Of a DNA stretch of 64,000 bases, positions 55,895-64,000 are shown piece after piece. The notes below the pieces were generated by a model. The model searched no databases. It saw nothing but the letters and a program-made list of their open reading frames with translations, and was not told the origin of the DNA. The stretch comes from Paraburkholderia megapolitana (lineage in GTDB: Bacteria; Pseudomonadota; Gammaproteobacteria; Burkholderiales; Burkholderiaceae), in contig NZ_CP041745.1 in the NCBI RefSeq assembly GCF_007556815.1, positions 2,209,001 to 2,273,000 on the forward strand, given 5' to 3'. Numbering within the stretch: the stretch's first letter is position 1; each line of letters opens with the position of its first letter. The position numbers and the translations under genes are program-made.

Positions 55895-56842
55895 ACGATG
55901 GCCTCCATCAGGCCCGCTGTTTCCATCGATTGAATATTGTTTCCGCTCATCGACTGGATGTTGGCTCCCGCGGTCAACGCAACTATGGCGACGATGACCT
56001 TAACAAGGAGGTGTAGCGAAAGATCAATCGAAATTCTCATATTCAATACAATCAATTCAGTGCGCTTCAAGCGTCAGGAAATCAATCCCGCGCCCATTGC
56101 CGACATCCTCATGGATGCCGTTTGTTATATCCCCGATCGCACAAGACGCCTACATTGGCGATTGCTGCGCGATGCTAGCTGAAAAGCTCTCGAAACATTG
56201 TTAAATTGACTCGATTTACGACACATCTCCACAAATCTACACAAACCATTTAGCCCTCGGTCACGGTCTGCCGCCAATGAAAGTCAGCATTTCGCCGCTG
56301 ATGGTCAACGCAGATGTGTCCTCACAACGACGGGTTTCAAATGATCGATCCGCTAACCCACCTTGGCTTTTGGCCCTACCGCAGGCGATGAATTGGTCTT
56401 TCTTTACTGCTCCCGACGGACGCCCACAGAGCGGATATTGATGGGCGACTCGTGTAAAGACGTATGAGGCCCAACTTGGGACCAGTCGAAAAGCTAAATA
56501 TTTCAGGATCGCTGCCGTGAACGATCGTCCTGCATCCCACAGGTCTCGTATGGGAGTGCGGTCCTCAAGGAGGTGTGCATAAATTCTGGGTTAGCCAGTA
56601 GCCGTGCATGCCGATACCGCAAGAAAATCCACCGTTGAATCGCTTTCTTTGAATTTGGTGCGATTTGTCAGATTAACCGGTCTCGGCCGATACGCCGTCA
56701 CCAAAGTGCAATACCTCGATTTAAATCGTTGACGTGAACGAAAAATGTTCCATCACGGTTCTTTATAGACGTGCCAAATGACATATACCGTCAATCGGGG
56801 AACCGCCCTTCGCCGCGGTTCCCCAATCGCAAACCATGCAGA
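55895..56842. other. 948-bp intergenic region
   Basis: It lies between the divergent upstream end of the secretion operon and the stop of the S15-type gene. It should contain the secretion-operon promoter near 55900-56000. I see no convincing gene; the 81-residue frame at 55937-56182 has no ribosome site and unnatural composition. The only recognisable content is the repeat copy at 56437-56530. AT content is raised around 56190-56260 and 56640-56780. Confidence 0.6.
56437..56530 (-). repeat. Repeat upstream of peptidase genes, orphan copy
   Basis: The sequence follows 58858-58955 with about 70 percent agreement by eye: shared CGTGTAAAGACGT, CCAGTCG, CTAAATATTT and GAACGAT blocks in the same order and spacing. 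The copy lies behind the S15 gene, with no gene of its own, so the two copies flank that gene as direct repeats. Confidence 0.65.
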
Positions 56843-58774
56843 TCAATTCAACTTCATCACCTCAACCACATTCGCCTTCGGCACCACCGGCATATTCACA
56901 GCCGTGTGATCCAGATCGAGCGTCACCTGAGCAGTGCCGTTGAAGCCTTCGAGCTTCAGAGCGATCTTGCTACCCGGTAATACCGTGAAGTCCCGCGGCA
57001 TCATCTCCAGCGCGAAGCTGTAGTTCGTGCCAGGCACAATCGGCTGCGGATGCTCGAGGCCCTTGTAGAACTGCGGATTCGCCCACCCGTAGGTCACATT
57101 ATTACCATCCACCGACAGCGTCGCCTTAACGTCCGTCACAGCCGGCGAGAACTTCCCGGTCACGACAATCATGATCGTGCCGGCATACCGTGTCGCGTTG
57201 GCGAGCGGCGCGCTCGTATACGTCACGGTGTTCCTGCTATCGAAACTGACAGCATGGCTGTCGACACCTTCCGACGGATTCGACGTGAACAACCCACCAG
57301 TCGTGCCATCCCCGCGCAGGTAATACGGTGCCGTCGTCGTTGTCGGCCACGCGCTTTCCTTCACGATCAGCTCACCCGTCGGAATACAGTCTCTCGGGTT
57401 GTGTCCGTCCTTGCAGTGCCCGGTCAACGTGTTGCCATTGTTGTCCGGATTGTTGCTCGTGTCAGAGCCGCCGGTCGGCTGATCGCCTGCCGGAGTTTCG
57501 CGTGCATAAGTCGGTTGCGTTTCCACACCGTTATTCACGCCGAACAGATAGCGCGAATACCAGAGCAGCACTTCTTTTGCCCACTCCTTCTGCCAGACCG
57601 GATCATCGTGGTTCCGGCTATGCAGCCAGAGCTGCACGGGTTTCTTCAACTTGTACAACGTGTCGTACAGCTGCACGCCGTTCTTCGTCTTGACGTTGTT
57701 ATCGTCCTGCCCCTGCGTGACCAAGGTCGCCGCCTTGATCTGATCGACGTGTTTCAGGGTATTGCGCGCTTTCCAGAAGTCGTTATAGGCCAACGTCGCG
57801 TCGTCGGACGCGGTAGAAAGCGTTTGATAGAACGATGCACATGCCTTGGCGGTACGGGTCGATTGCTCCGCCGCGAGGTAATCGGTGAGCCCAATCGTGC
57901 CGATCACGTCGGAGATCACACCGTTGTAGCGGAAGTAATCGTAGCCGTTGCTGATTCCCTCCACCGGTACGATCGCCTCGAGACCAGGAACGCCGGTAAT
58001 CGCGACCATCGACGGCAAGGTGCCGCCGTAAGAGATGCCTTCCATCGCGACGTGCCCCGTCGACCAGCTCGCAGCCAGCAGATTTCCCTTGTCGTCGAAA
58101 CCCGGCGCCGACTTGTCGCCGGTGAGCCAGCGGACCACGGCGGCCATTGCCTGACCTTCGGTCGAGTCCATCACCGACCAGCAACCATCGGAGAGATTGG
58201 TACCAAGAGAGTCCGCATAAATGACGGTGAACCCCATGCGGATATATTCCTCTTCGCCGAGGAACGGCTCGCGTTCGTTCGCCGCATAGTCCGGGTCCGC
58301 GTAGTAGACCGACGGTCGAACAATCACCGGCGTCTTCAACCCTTCATCGACTTCCGCAGGCTGCACGATGCGCAGCGCGATGCGATCCTTCTTGCCGTCG
58401 TGATCGGTATCGAACGGCGTTTCCACGGTCACGCTGTATTTCTTCGGCGCGCGCATCGATAGCCACGGCAAGACCATGCCGTCGTCCACCGTCGGGCCGT
58501 CATGGCCCGGATAGAGCGTGTTCAGCGCAGGATAGGCGATGCCGGTCGGCGAGCTCGCAAACTGCGCGCCGACGCCGGCGGTCGGCACGGGCGGCTTGAA
58601 CGGTGCGGGGTCTGGTGTCGTCGTGATGGTTTGCGGCGGCGTAGCGGCAGCCTTGCTGGCGACACTCGATACGTCATGCCCGCCTCCGCACGCAGTCAGT
58701 GACATCAGGGTGATCAGCATCGACGCGGCGGTTTTCCGCGTCAGCCGCAATGGCAGCCATTCCGCATGATTCAT
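56843..58774 (-). CDS. Lipoprotein peptidase, X-Pro dipeptidyl-peptidase (S15) type
   Basis: A 643-residue protein with a lipoprotein signal (MLITLMSLTACGGGHD). It follows the S15/CocE plan: VTVETPFDTDHDGKKDRIAL, then FTVIYADSLGTNLSDG, the nucleophile elbow MEGISYGGTLPSM with Ser near 262, QGQDDNNV with the acid, and LHSRNHDDPV with the His. The C-terminal jelly-roll domain (TVTYTSAPLANATRYAG) is present. It would release N-terminal dipeptides from proline-containing peptides outside the cytoplasm. It is divergent from the S10-type genes and shares their CGACTGG leader element. GGAGAG precedes the ATG. Confidence 0.87.
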   Translation of the reverse strand: MNHAEWLPLRLTRKTAASMLITLMSLTACGGGHDVSSVASKAAATPPQTITTTPDPAPFKPPVPTAGVGAQFASSPTGIAYPALNTLYPGHDGPTVDDGMVLPWLSMRAPKKYSVTVETPFDTDHDGKKDRIALRIVQPAEVDEGLKTPVIVRPSVYYADPDYAANEREPFLGEEEYIRMGFTVIYADSLGTNLSDGCWSVMDSTEGQAMAAVVRWLTGDKSAPGFDDKGNLLAASWSTGHVAMEGISYGGTLPSMVAITGVPGLEAIVPVEGISNGYDYFRYNGVISDVIGTIGLTDYLAAEQSTRTAKACASFYQTLSTASDDATLAYNDFWKARNTLKHVDQIKAATLVTQGQDDNNVKTKNGVQLYDTLYKLKKPVQLWLHSRNHDDPVWQKEWAKEVLLWYSRYLFGVNNGVETQPTYARETPAGDQPTGGSDTSNNPDNNGNTLTGHCKDGHNPRDCIPTGELIVKESAWPTTTTAPYYLRGDGTTGGLFTSNPSEGVDSHAVSFDSRNTVTYTSAPLANATRYAGTIMIVVTGKFSPAVTDVKATLSVDGNNVTYGWANPQFYKGLEHPQPIVPGTNYSFALEMMPRDFTVLPGSKIALKLEGFNGTAQVTLDLDHTAVNMPVVPKANVVEVMKLN

Positions 58775-58857
58775 ACGCTCTCCGGTTGTTTTCGTTGATT
58801 CTGGCGCCTGCGACTCCCCTCCTCTTTGTCACTCCTGACGAGTGCACTCGGATCGGG

Positions 58858-58955
58858 TCTTCACGGGCGATGCGTGTAAAGACGTCCGGGCACTCATCCA
58901 GGGCCAGTCGGAAAACTAAATATTTCTCAAGCGCTGCTGCGAACGATGCGGATTG
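58858..58955 (-). repeat. Leader repeat of the S15 gene
   Basis: This is the second copy of the 56437-56530 block, located upstream of the S15 start on the minus strand. It includes AAATATTTAG and CGACTGGCCC on that strand. Its place suggests promoter or 5' leader function. The 58775-59123 gap holds this repeat and the plus-strand leader of the first S10 gene, and no gene. Confidence 0.6.
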
Positions 58956-58983
58956 AGAGTCAAGCAAAAAATCTTTGGCACTC

Positions 58984-59132
58984 GACTGGTCTCCTTTCAT
59001 TTCGCATTCGTCTTTAGTACAGGACCGCAAGGATCGGCTACTGGAGAAGCCGGTCGTTGCACGCGCATCGATCGTCGCGCGGCCCCTACTTAAAACTACT
59101 CAACATAACTTAGAGGTTCTGGAATGGTCGAC
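58984..59132 (+). promoter_or_regulatory. Conserved leader of the first S10 peptidase gene
   Basis: The sequence from GACTGGTCTCCTTTCATTTC to the start codon context AACTTAGAGGTTCTGGAATG is repeated before the second S10 gene (61352-61534). The last 35 bases are identical. In the middle, GCAAGGATCGG (59027-59037) and CCGGTCGTTGC (59050-59060) form an imperfect hairpin. Retention of this long leader across the duplication suggests regulation at the RNA or promoter level. Confidence 0.6.
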
Positions 59133-60809
59133 AGGATTCCAATGCGCCCGGGTACCGGCACACAAAGGACAATGCAAGGGACAACGAATAAAGACCGGGG
59201 TATTCAAGCTTCATCAAGACAACGTATGCGATTGCCGTTCGCACTGTTTCTGACGACGATGCTGATAGCCGCGTGCGGCGGGGACGTCGGCTCATCGACA
59301 TCGACTGCGTCCACGCAACCCGGTGCACCAGCGAGCGCGGCACCACCCAGCACGCCGTCCACACCCAGCACACCGGAGCAGTCTTTAGCCGCCGACCAGC
59401 CGTACAGCGATCCACTCAGCTACTCCTCCGCGGCGGATGCTTCGTTGACCGCTCCCGTAGCCGAGCGCGCAGCCGTAGTCCATCGTCGTCTCAAGTTGAA
59501 TGACGGCTCGACGCTGACCTACACCGGCACCACCGGGCATCTGACCGCTAGCGACGCCAACGGTAAAGCAGAGGCTTCCGTGTTCTATGTCGCCTACACG
59601 GCCGATGGCAAGCCGCCAGGCAGTCGCCCTGTGACGTTCCTGTTCAACGGCGGTCCAGTCAGCGCAACAGTCTGGCTGCACCTGGGCTCGTGGGGACCGA
59701 AGCGCATCGTCACCCACGTGCCCGATGCCAGCACGAAGTCCTTCCCGCTCGTCGACAGTCCGGACACCCTGCTCAGCGACAGCGATCTGGTTTTTATCGA
59801 CGCGATCGGTGTCGGCTATTCCGAAGCCATCGCGCCGAACACCAACCAGACGTTCTGGGGCGTGGACGAGGACGCGCGACTGTTCCGCGATTTCATCACG
59901 CGTTACATCGCGGTGAATAAGCGGCAGACGTCGCCCAAGTACCTCTACGGCGAATCGTATGCGGGCATCCGCACACCGGTGCTGGCGAACATGCTGGAAA
60001 CCGCCGGTGTCGATCTCGCGGGGGTCGTGCTGAATTCGCCGATCATGAACTACAACACCGCGTGCGATACCGGTTACGGCACCGACTGCACCGGCTTTCT
60101 GCCCAGCTTCGGCGCGGTGTCCACCTACTACGGGGTAAGCAGCAAACCCTCGACCACCACGCTGCCTACCTACATTCAGCAACTGCAAGGCTTCGCCTCG
60201 GGCTCGTATCAGCCCGCCGTCAAGTCGTTCCTCGCGAGCAAGACGCCACCATCGGGCGGCGTGCTTGCGCAACTGACCGGCTACACGGGCTTCGCATCGC
60301 AGGTGTGGCTCGACAACTTCAACATGGACCCCGGTACGTATCGCTCGAAAATCAAACCGGGCTATGCCGTCGACGTCAACGACGGCCGGCTCAACGCGCT
60401 CACGGGCGGCGCTCCGACCAGCTACTACGACAGCGCGTTCTCCGACCAGATCAAGACGTACCTGCCGCAAGGGCTGGGCTACAGCGTGAAGACGGACTAC
60501 TCGATGTCCGCGGGCGATACGTGGGACTGGCAGCACGACGGCCTGCCGCAGCCCGATTCGGTACCGGATCTCGCCTCCGCCATCGCGCAGAACCCGCAGC
60601 TGAAAGTACTGGTCATGCATGGTTATCACGACCTCAACTGTCCGTACTTCCAGACCGAAATGGAACTGGGCCGAATGGGCAATGTGCCGAATCTGCGCGT
60701 GCGGCTCTTCGAAGGCGGGCATATGACGTACCTCAACGAAAGCTCGCGCGCACCGATGAAGACCGAACTGCACACGTTCTACAACGCGACCGGCACCGCC
60801 GTTCGTTGA
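59124..60809 (+). CDS. S10-type serine carboxypeptidase lipoprotein, copy 1
   Basis: A 561-residue protein. The ATG at 59124 is fixed by the leader it shares with copy 2; an n-region of about 34 residues precedes a lipoprotein signal (LPFALFLTTMLIAACGGD). Serine carboxypeptidase landmarks: YLYGESYAGIRTP with the nucleophile near residue 278, HGYHDLNCP with Asp, and GGHMTYLN with His. The oxyanion motif reads NGGPVSAT instead of the family's NGGPGSS, an unusual change that could lower activity. It would trim C-terminal residues from peptides in the periplasm or at the surface. An EF-hand gene follows after 77 bp. Confidence 0.87.
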   Translation: MVDRIPMRPGTGTQRTMQGTTNKDRGIQASSRQRMRLPFALFLTTMLIAACGGDVGSSTSTASTQPGAPASAAPPSTPSTPSTPEQSLAADQPYSDPLSYSSAADASLTAPVAERAAVVHRRLKLNDGSTLTYTGTTGHLTASDANGKAEASVFYVAYTADGKPPGSRPVTFLFNGGPVSATVWLHLGSWGPKRIVTHVPDASTKSFPLVDSPDTLLSDSDLVFIDAIGVGYSEAIAPNTNQTFWGVDEDARLFRDFITRYIAVNKRQTSPKYLYGESYAGIRTPVLANMLETAGVDLAGVVLNSPIMNYNTACDTGYGTDCTGFLPSFGAVSTYYGVSSKPSTTTLPTYIQQLQGFASGSYQPAVKSFLASKTPPSGGVLAQLTGYTGFASQVWLDNFNMDPGTYRSKIKPGYAVDVNDGRLNALTGGAPTSYYDSAFSDQIKTYLPQGLGYSVKTDYSMSAGDTWDWQHDGLPQPDSVPDLASAIAQNPQLKVLVMHGYHDLNCPYFQTEMELGRMGNVPNLRVRLFEGGHMTYLNESSRAPMKTELHTFYNATGTAVR

Positions 60810-60886
60810 TCCGGCTATCGAAGCGCGAGGCGACCTCTTCAACGTCGCCTCGCGCCGGCAAAACAGATTCGAACAAGGAGCAATCA

Positions 60887-61294
60887 GTGAAGAATTCTCG
60901 TGGTGTGTGGGCATCGATCGCGATGATCGGCGCCATGGTTTGTGTTCCTCAATGGGTCCAGGCTGGCAGCGACGACAGTGCTGCATCGGCACCGGACAGC
61001 GCACAAAGTCCGGCGCGCTCGCCCGAACAGATTCACGTGCAGCCGGGTGTGCCACGCTCCAGCCAGCCCGCATTGTCGGGCAAGGCGCTGGACGCGCATG
61101 TCCTGACGCAATTGAAGCAACGCTTCGACGCCGCCGATACGGACCATACCGGTCGAATCAGCGTCGATCAGGCGCGCAGCGCGGGATGGGGTTATCTGGT
61201 CAATCACTTCGGTCAGATCGACAAGGCGGGCCGCGGCACCGTCAGCTTCGATGAAATCGCCAGCTACATGCGCGGCATGGGTGCCCGGATGTAA
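60887..61294 (+). CDS. Exported EF-hand protein, copy 1
   Basis: A 135-residue protein starting with GTG at 60887, set by AAGGAG at 60875-60880. It has a signal peptide (IAMIGAMVCVPQWVQA-GS), a Pro/Ser-rich linker and a C-terminal EF-hand pair: DADTDHTGRISVDQA-type loop (ADTDHTGRISVDQA) and IDKAGRGTVSFDEI. The first loop has the acidic ligands for calcium; the second lacks some. It lies directly behind the S10 gene and is duplicated with it, so it may bind calcium to support that peptidase. Confidence 0.8.
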   Translation: MKNSRGVWASIAMIGAMVCVPQWVQAGSDDSAASAPDSAQSPARSPEQIHVQPGVPRSSQPALSGKALDAHVLTQLKQRFDAADTDHTGRISVDQARSAGWGYLVNHFGQIDKAGRGTVSFDEIASYMRGMGARM

Positions 61295-61351
61295 TTGTCA
61301 GGGCTCCGAACTCACACTCAATTCACACACGAGTGAAAATTTCCGGAGCCC

Positions 61352-61534
61352 GACTGGTCCCCTTTCATTTCGCATTCGTCTTTAGAACAAGATCGCAAGG
61401 ACCGGTTAGCGGAGAGCCGGTCCTTGCACGAACATCGATCGGCGTACAGCTCATCAAACGCGTGCCACAGATCTCACCGCGTAGAAGCCGCGTACAACTA
61501 CTCAACATAACTTAGAGGTTCTGGAATGGTCGAC
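61352..61534 (+). promoter_or_regulatory. Conserved leader of the second S10 peptidase gene
   Basis: This is the second copy of the leader at 58984-59132. Here the internal stem is perfect: GCAAGGACCGG (61395-61405) with CCGGTCCTTGC (61417-61427). The start context AACTTAGAGGTTCTGGAATG is the same. A further inverted repeat, GGGCTCCG/CGGAGCCC (61301-61308 and 61344-61351), sits just upstream, after the EF-hand gene, and may end its transcript. Confidence 0.6.
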
Positions 61535-63277
61535 AGACTTATTCATTACGCTCGCTATGGATGTGCATTCGGTCTGCTCGTTTCGCTGCTCAGCGCATGC
61601 GGTGGCGACAACAAGATCGCGAGTAATCCGGCATCGAATCAGGCAGCAGGCAGTCCGCAGCAACCCGGCCCGGCCGCGCCCGCTCCGGCCAGTACGCCCG
61701 CGGTGGCGGCCGATCAGGCCTACGCAGATCCGAATCAATACAGCACCGATCCCGATGACGGACTACCGGCAAACAGCGCCTTCGATCAGGCCGCCGTCAC
61801 GCATCACACGATGACGCTGAACGGCAAGACCGTGAGCTACACGGCTACGGCGGGTCATTTGACAGCGATCGCACCGAATGCCGATGCGTCCAAACCGGCC
61901 GATAAGGAGGTGTCGTTCTTCTATGTCGCCTATACGCAGGACAACCAGCCGCTCGGCAAGCGCCCGGTTACGTTCTTCTGGAACGGCGGACCGGGCTCGT
62001 CGACGATCTGGTTGCATCTGGGTTCGTGGGGGCCGAAAACGTTTCAGGTCGACGAGGCCAGCTTTACGCCCGACCAGTTGCAGACGCAGCCCAAGAGTTT
62101 CCCCATGGTCGACAACGACGTGAGCATGCTCGACGACAGCGATCTGGTCTTCGTCGATGCACCGGGCACCGGTTTCTCGGAAGCGATCGCGCCGCACAAG
62201 AACAGCGAGTTCTGGGGTGTCGATGAGGATACCAAGGCCTTCCGCGACTTCATTACGCGCTATATCGCGGTCAACAAACGGCAGACCTCGCCGAAGTATC
62301 TGTACGGCGAATCGTATGGCGGCATCCGTACGCCGATCGTCGCGGACCTGCTCGAACAGGCAGGTAGTCCTGGGCAAGGCGGTCCGGCATTGACGGGCGT
62401 GATATTGAATTCGCCGATCCTGAGCTACAAGACCAACTGCGAACGCTCCAGCAGTTTCTCGTGCGAGGGGTTCATCCCGAGTTATGGTGCCGTCGCCTTC
62501 TCGAAGAAAGTTGCGACCGACCCGCTGGCCGGCACACTTGCACTGCCCGACTACGTCAACCAGGTGCGGTTGTTCTCGGCACAGTACTGGGTTCCGTCGC
62601 TGTCGCCGTATCTTCAGAACACTGCTAGCGGGAAATGGAAACCGAAGGACCCTAGCTCGTTTCCTCAAGACCAGCAAACCCTGTTCGGCTTGCTGGCTGC
62701 AAAGACCGGACTCAGCACCGCGAACTGGGCAGCCAGCTTCAATATGCAACCGCAGAAATTCGAATCGAGCATGATCACCAAGCTCGGTTTGGGTAACGAC
62801 GCTTCGCATATGGACCGGTACAACGGTATGGTCACCATCCCGCAGAGCGCGACCTACGATGCGCAGAGCTACAACGATCTCGCCTTCCAGAACCAGATCA
62901 AGGACTTTCTGCCGAACTTCCTGAAGTACACGAGCAAAACGGCGTACGCGGTGGAGCCCGATGATCCCTACTGGGGATGGGACTGGAATCACGGTAGCGA
63001 CAAGTCGAATCACCCGACCTCGTTACCGGATCTGACCGATGCACTCACGCTCGATCCGAAGCTGAAAGTGGTCGTGTTCCACGGGTATCACGATCTCGCT
63101 TGCCCGCTTCATCAGAGCGAGCTCGATCTGGGCGGTGCCGATCTGGCCGCGACCGTGCCCGTCAAGGCATTCCCCGGCGGCCACATGATCTACCTGACAA
63201 AGGACTCGCGACACCCGATGAAGCAGGCAATCGACACCTTCTTTAGTTCGGCGTCGACAGTGGCGCTTCAGGACTGA
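61526..63277 (+). CDS. S10-type serine carboxypeptidase lipoprotein, copy 2
   Basis: A 583-residue paralogue of the gene at 59124. It has a compact lipoprotein signal (GLLVSLLSACGGD) and the full family set: NGGPGSSTIWLHLGSWGP with the normal oxyanion glycines, YLYGESYGGIRTP with the nucleophile near residue 262, HGYHDLACP and GGHMIYLT. It is very likely an active carboxypeptidase of the periplasm or outer membrane. Copy 1 and copy 2 share most of their length apart from the signal region and a middle insertion. Confidence 0.9.
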   Translation: MVDRLIHYARYGCAFGLLVSLLSACGGDNKIASNPASNQAAGSPQQPGPAAPAPASTPAVAADQAYADPNQYSTDPDDGLPANSAFDQAAVTHHTMTLNGKTVSYTATAGHLTAIAPNADASKPADKEVSFFYVAYTQDNQPLGKRPVTFFWNGGPGSSTIWLHLGSWGPKTFQVDEASFTPDQLQTQPKSFPMVDNDVSMLDDSDLVFVDAPGTGFSEAIAPHKNSEFWGVDEDTKAFRDFITRYIAVNKRQTSPKYLYGESYGGIRTPIVADLLEQAGSPGQGGPALTGVILNSPILSYKTNCERSSSFSCEGFIPSYGAVAFSKKVATDPLAGTLALPDYVNQVRLFSAQYWVPSLSPYLQNTASGKWKPKDPSSFPQDQQTLFGLLAAKTGLSTANWAASFNMQPQKFESSMITKLGLGNDASHMDRYNGMVTIPQSATYDAQSYNDLAFQNQIKDFLPNFLKYTSKTAYAVEPDDPYWGWDWNHGSDKSNHPTSLPDLTDALTLDPKLKVVVFHGYHDLACPLHQSELDLGGADLAATVPVKAFPGGHMIYLTKDSRHPMKQAIDTFFSSASTVALQD

Positions 63278-63314
63278 CTTCGACAGCATTCACTTCGATT
63301 GAAATGAGGCAGCA

Positions 63315-63736
63315 ATGAAAACTCTTTGCTTAAAAGCGCTTCTGGCCGCAGTCGGTCTGACTTCCGTAGCGGCAGCGCTTGCGAATCCGTATGTGAGCGC
63401 GGGCGCTACCGGCGTCGATGCCGATGCGCCGATGCAGTTGCTCAAGGTGGGTGACCGGATCGGCACACCGCCCCCGATCCTGTGGGCACCGCAGTCCCCG
63501 AGGCCGAGGGACAAACGTTGCGGGATCAGGTTCTCGCCAACATGAAGCAGCGTTTCGACGCGGCCGCTGATCCGTCGACCCACCTTCTCTCGCTCGCTGA
63601 CGCAAAGCGTTCGGGCTGGGGCTATATCGCGGACCACTTCAGCGCGATCGATCGCTCGGGTAGCGGTTACGTGAGCTTCGACGACCTCAAGCGTTACCTC
63701 AAGGCCAAAAAGGGTGCGGCGTTCGCAAATTCGTAG
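63315..63736 (+). pseudogene. Exported EF-hand protein, copy 2, with a frameshift
   Basis: The N-terminal part (MKTLCLKALLAAVGLTSVAA signal, then ANPYVSAGATGVDADAPMQL) is in one frame and stops at 63545. The C-terminal part (LRDQVLANMKQRFDAAADPS, then SAIDRSGSGYVSFDDLKRYL), homologous to the EF-hand part of copy 1, is in another frame ending at 63736. The frames meet at a run of five C at 63471-63475; one extra base would join them into one protein of about 140 residues. Either a real inactivation or a homopolymer error. Confidence 0.8.
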
Positions 63737-63824
63737 CCGCTAGTCGGTAACTAGTCGGCCACTAATCGCACAGTCCGGCGCATCGCTGCGTGGCAATACG
63801 CAAACGACGCGCCGGCCTTCGCGC

Positions 63825-64000
63825 TCATCCTTCGATCAGATGTGTGCCGTGCGTGATCGCGGCACCCGCGCGCAACGCTGCGGCGATAAAGGTCACTTCG
63901 GCCAGTTCGGCCTCGGTTGCGCCTGCCTTGAGCGCAGCGCCACGATGAATCTCGAGGCAGTAAGGACATTGCGTCGTCAACGCGACGGCCAGTGCGATCA
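63825..64000 (-). CDS. AhpD-like carboxymuconolactone decarboxylase family protein, partial
   Basis: Only the C-terminal 58 codons are in the window. They contain QCPYCLEIHRGAALKAGATE with the redox CxxC and His of the CMD/AhpD family, and end LIEG. It is a probable peroxidase- or disulfide-linked enzyme; the start lies beyond base 64000. Confidence 0.88.
   Translation of the reverse strand, partial: IALAVALTTQCPYCLEIHRGAALKAGATEAELAEVTFIAAALRAGAAITHGTHLIEG

Noticed and set aside
55937..56182. 81-residue open frame in the long intergenic region
   Set aside because: No ribosome site, mixed unnatural composition, and it overlaps the likely promoter of the secretion operon.
57050..58462. 470-residue open frame opposite the S15 peptidase gene
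   Set aside because: Arg/Val-rich shadow translation of a clear peptidase gene on the other strand.

Overview
The window looks like the chromosome of a Burkholderiaceae betaproteobacterium, most likely Paraburkholderia or a close relative. The evidence is the GC-rich codon use, the NodT/EmrAB efflux set, the inovirus gene types and the general protein style. This is an inference from gene content, with no marker gene in the window. No rRNA, tRNA or CRISPR array was found.

Bases 1 to about 23,000 form one accessory island built on filamentous phage (inovirus) sequence. The left arm (1-4716, + strand) carries small membrane proteins, a major coat protein followed by a strong terminator, a pIII-like adsorption protein, a pVI-like protein, a Zot/pI assembly ATPase and a pIV secretin. 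A second, decayed inovirus arm lies inverted near the right end: an HUH replication initiator (19437-20216, -), a truncated secretin end, a second rep fragment and small phage ORFs. The two arms share an inverted non-coding repeat of about 175 bp (4987-5160 and 20447-20623), probably the phage intergenic or origin region. The space between them holds cargo: a HEPN-domain protein with an Rx4H motif, a three-gene cassette led by a GH73-type muramidase, a four-gene Tn554-like tyrosine-recombinase transposon with CGCAACA repeats at its ends, a YodC-like protein, and an AT-richer, tightly coupled three-gene operon of unknown function plus a fourth unknown gene (15871-19245). That last cassette is the best candidate for an undescribed, possibly anti-phage, system. 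The island's right edge is littered with ISNCY-type and IS3-type remnants, followed by an AT-richer O-carbamoyltransferase with an unusual C-terminal extension.

From about 25,200 to 45,700 the region looks like ordinary chromosome: a MOSC/ferredoxin-reductase fusion, a C39-like lipoprotein, a DHFR/RibD-like reductase, katG, a MarR-controlled NodT-EmrA-EmrB efflux operon, an alpha/beta hydrolase with a divergent AraC regulator, and a LysR-linked set (tautomerase, SDR, MFS exporter, nitronate monooxygenase carrying a frameshift, VOC protein).

From 45,873 to 55,894 (- strand) lies a complete type I secretion locus: TolC, HlyD-type adaptor, ABC transporter with a degenerate C39 domain, a 1424-residue YD-repeat substrate, and an accessory membrane protein. 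A GC-rich hairpin sits between the substrate and transporter genes.

From 56,400 to 63,740 is a locus of secreted peptidases: one S15-type lipoprotein and two tandem modules, each made of a conserved leader, an S10-type serine carboxypeptidase lipoprotein and a small EF-hand protein. A shared CGACTGG-containing element occurs four times here. The second EF-hand gene is frameshifted. The window ends inside an AhpD-like carboxymuconolactone decarboxylase gene.
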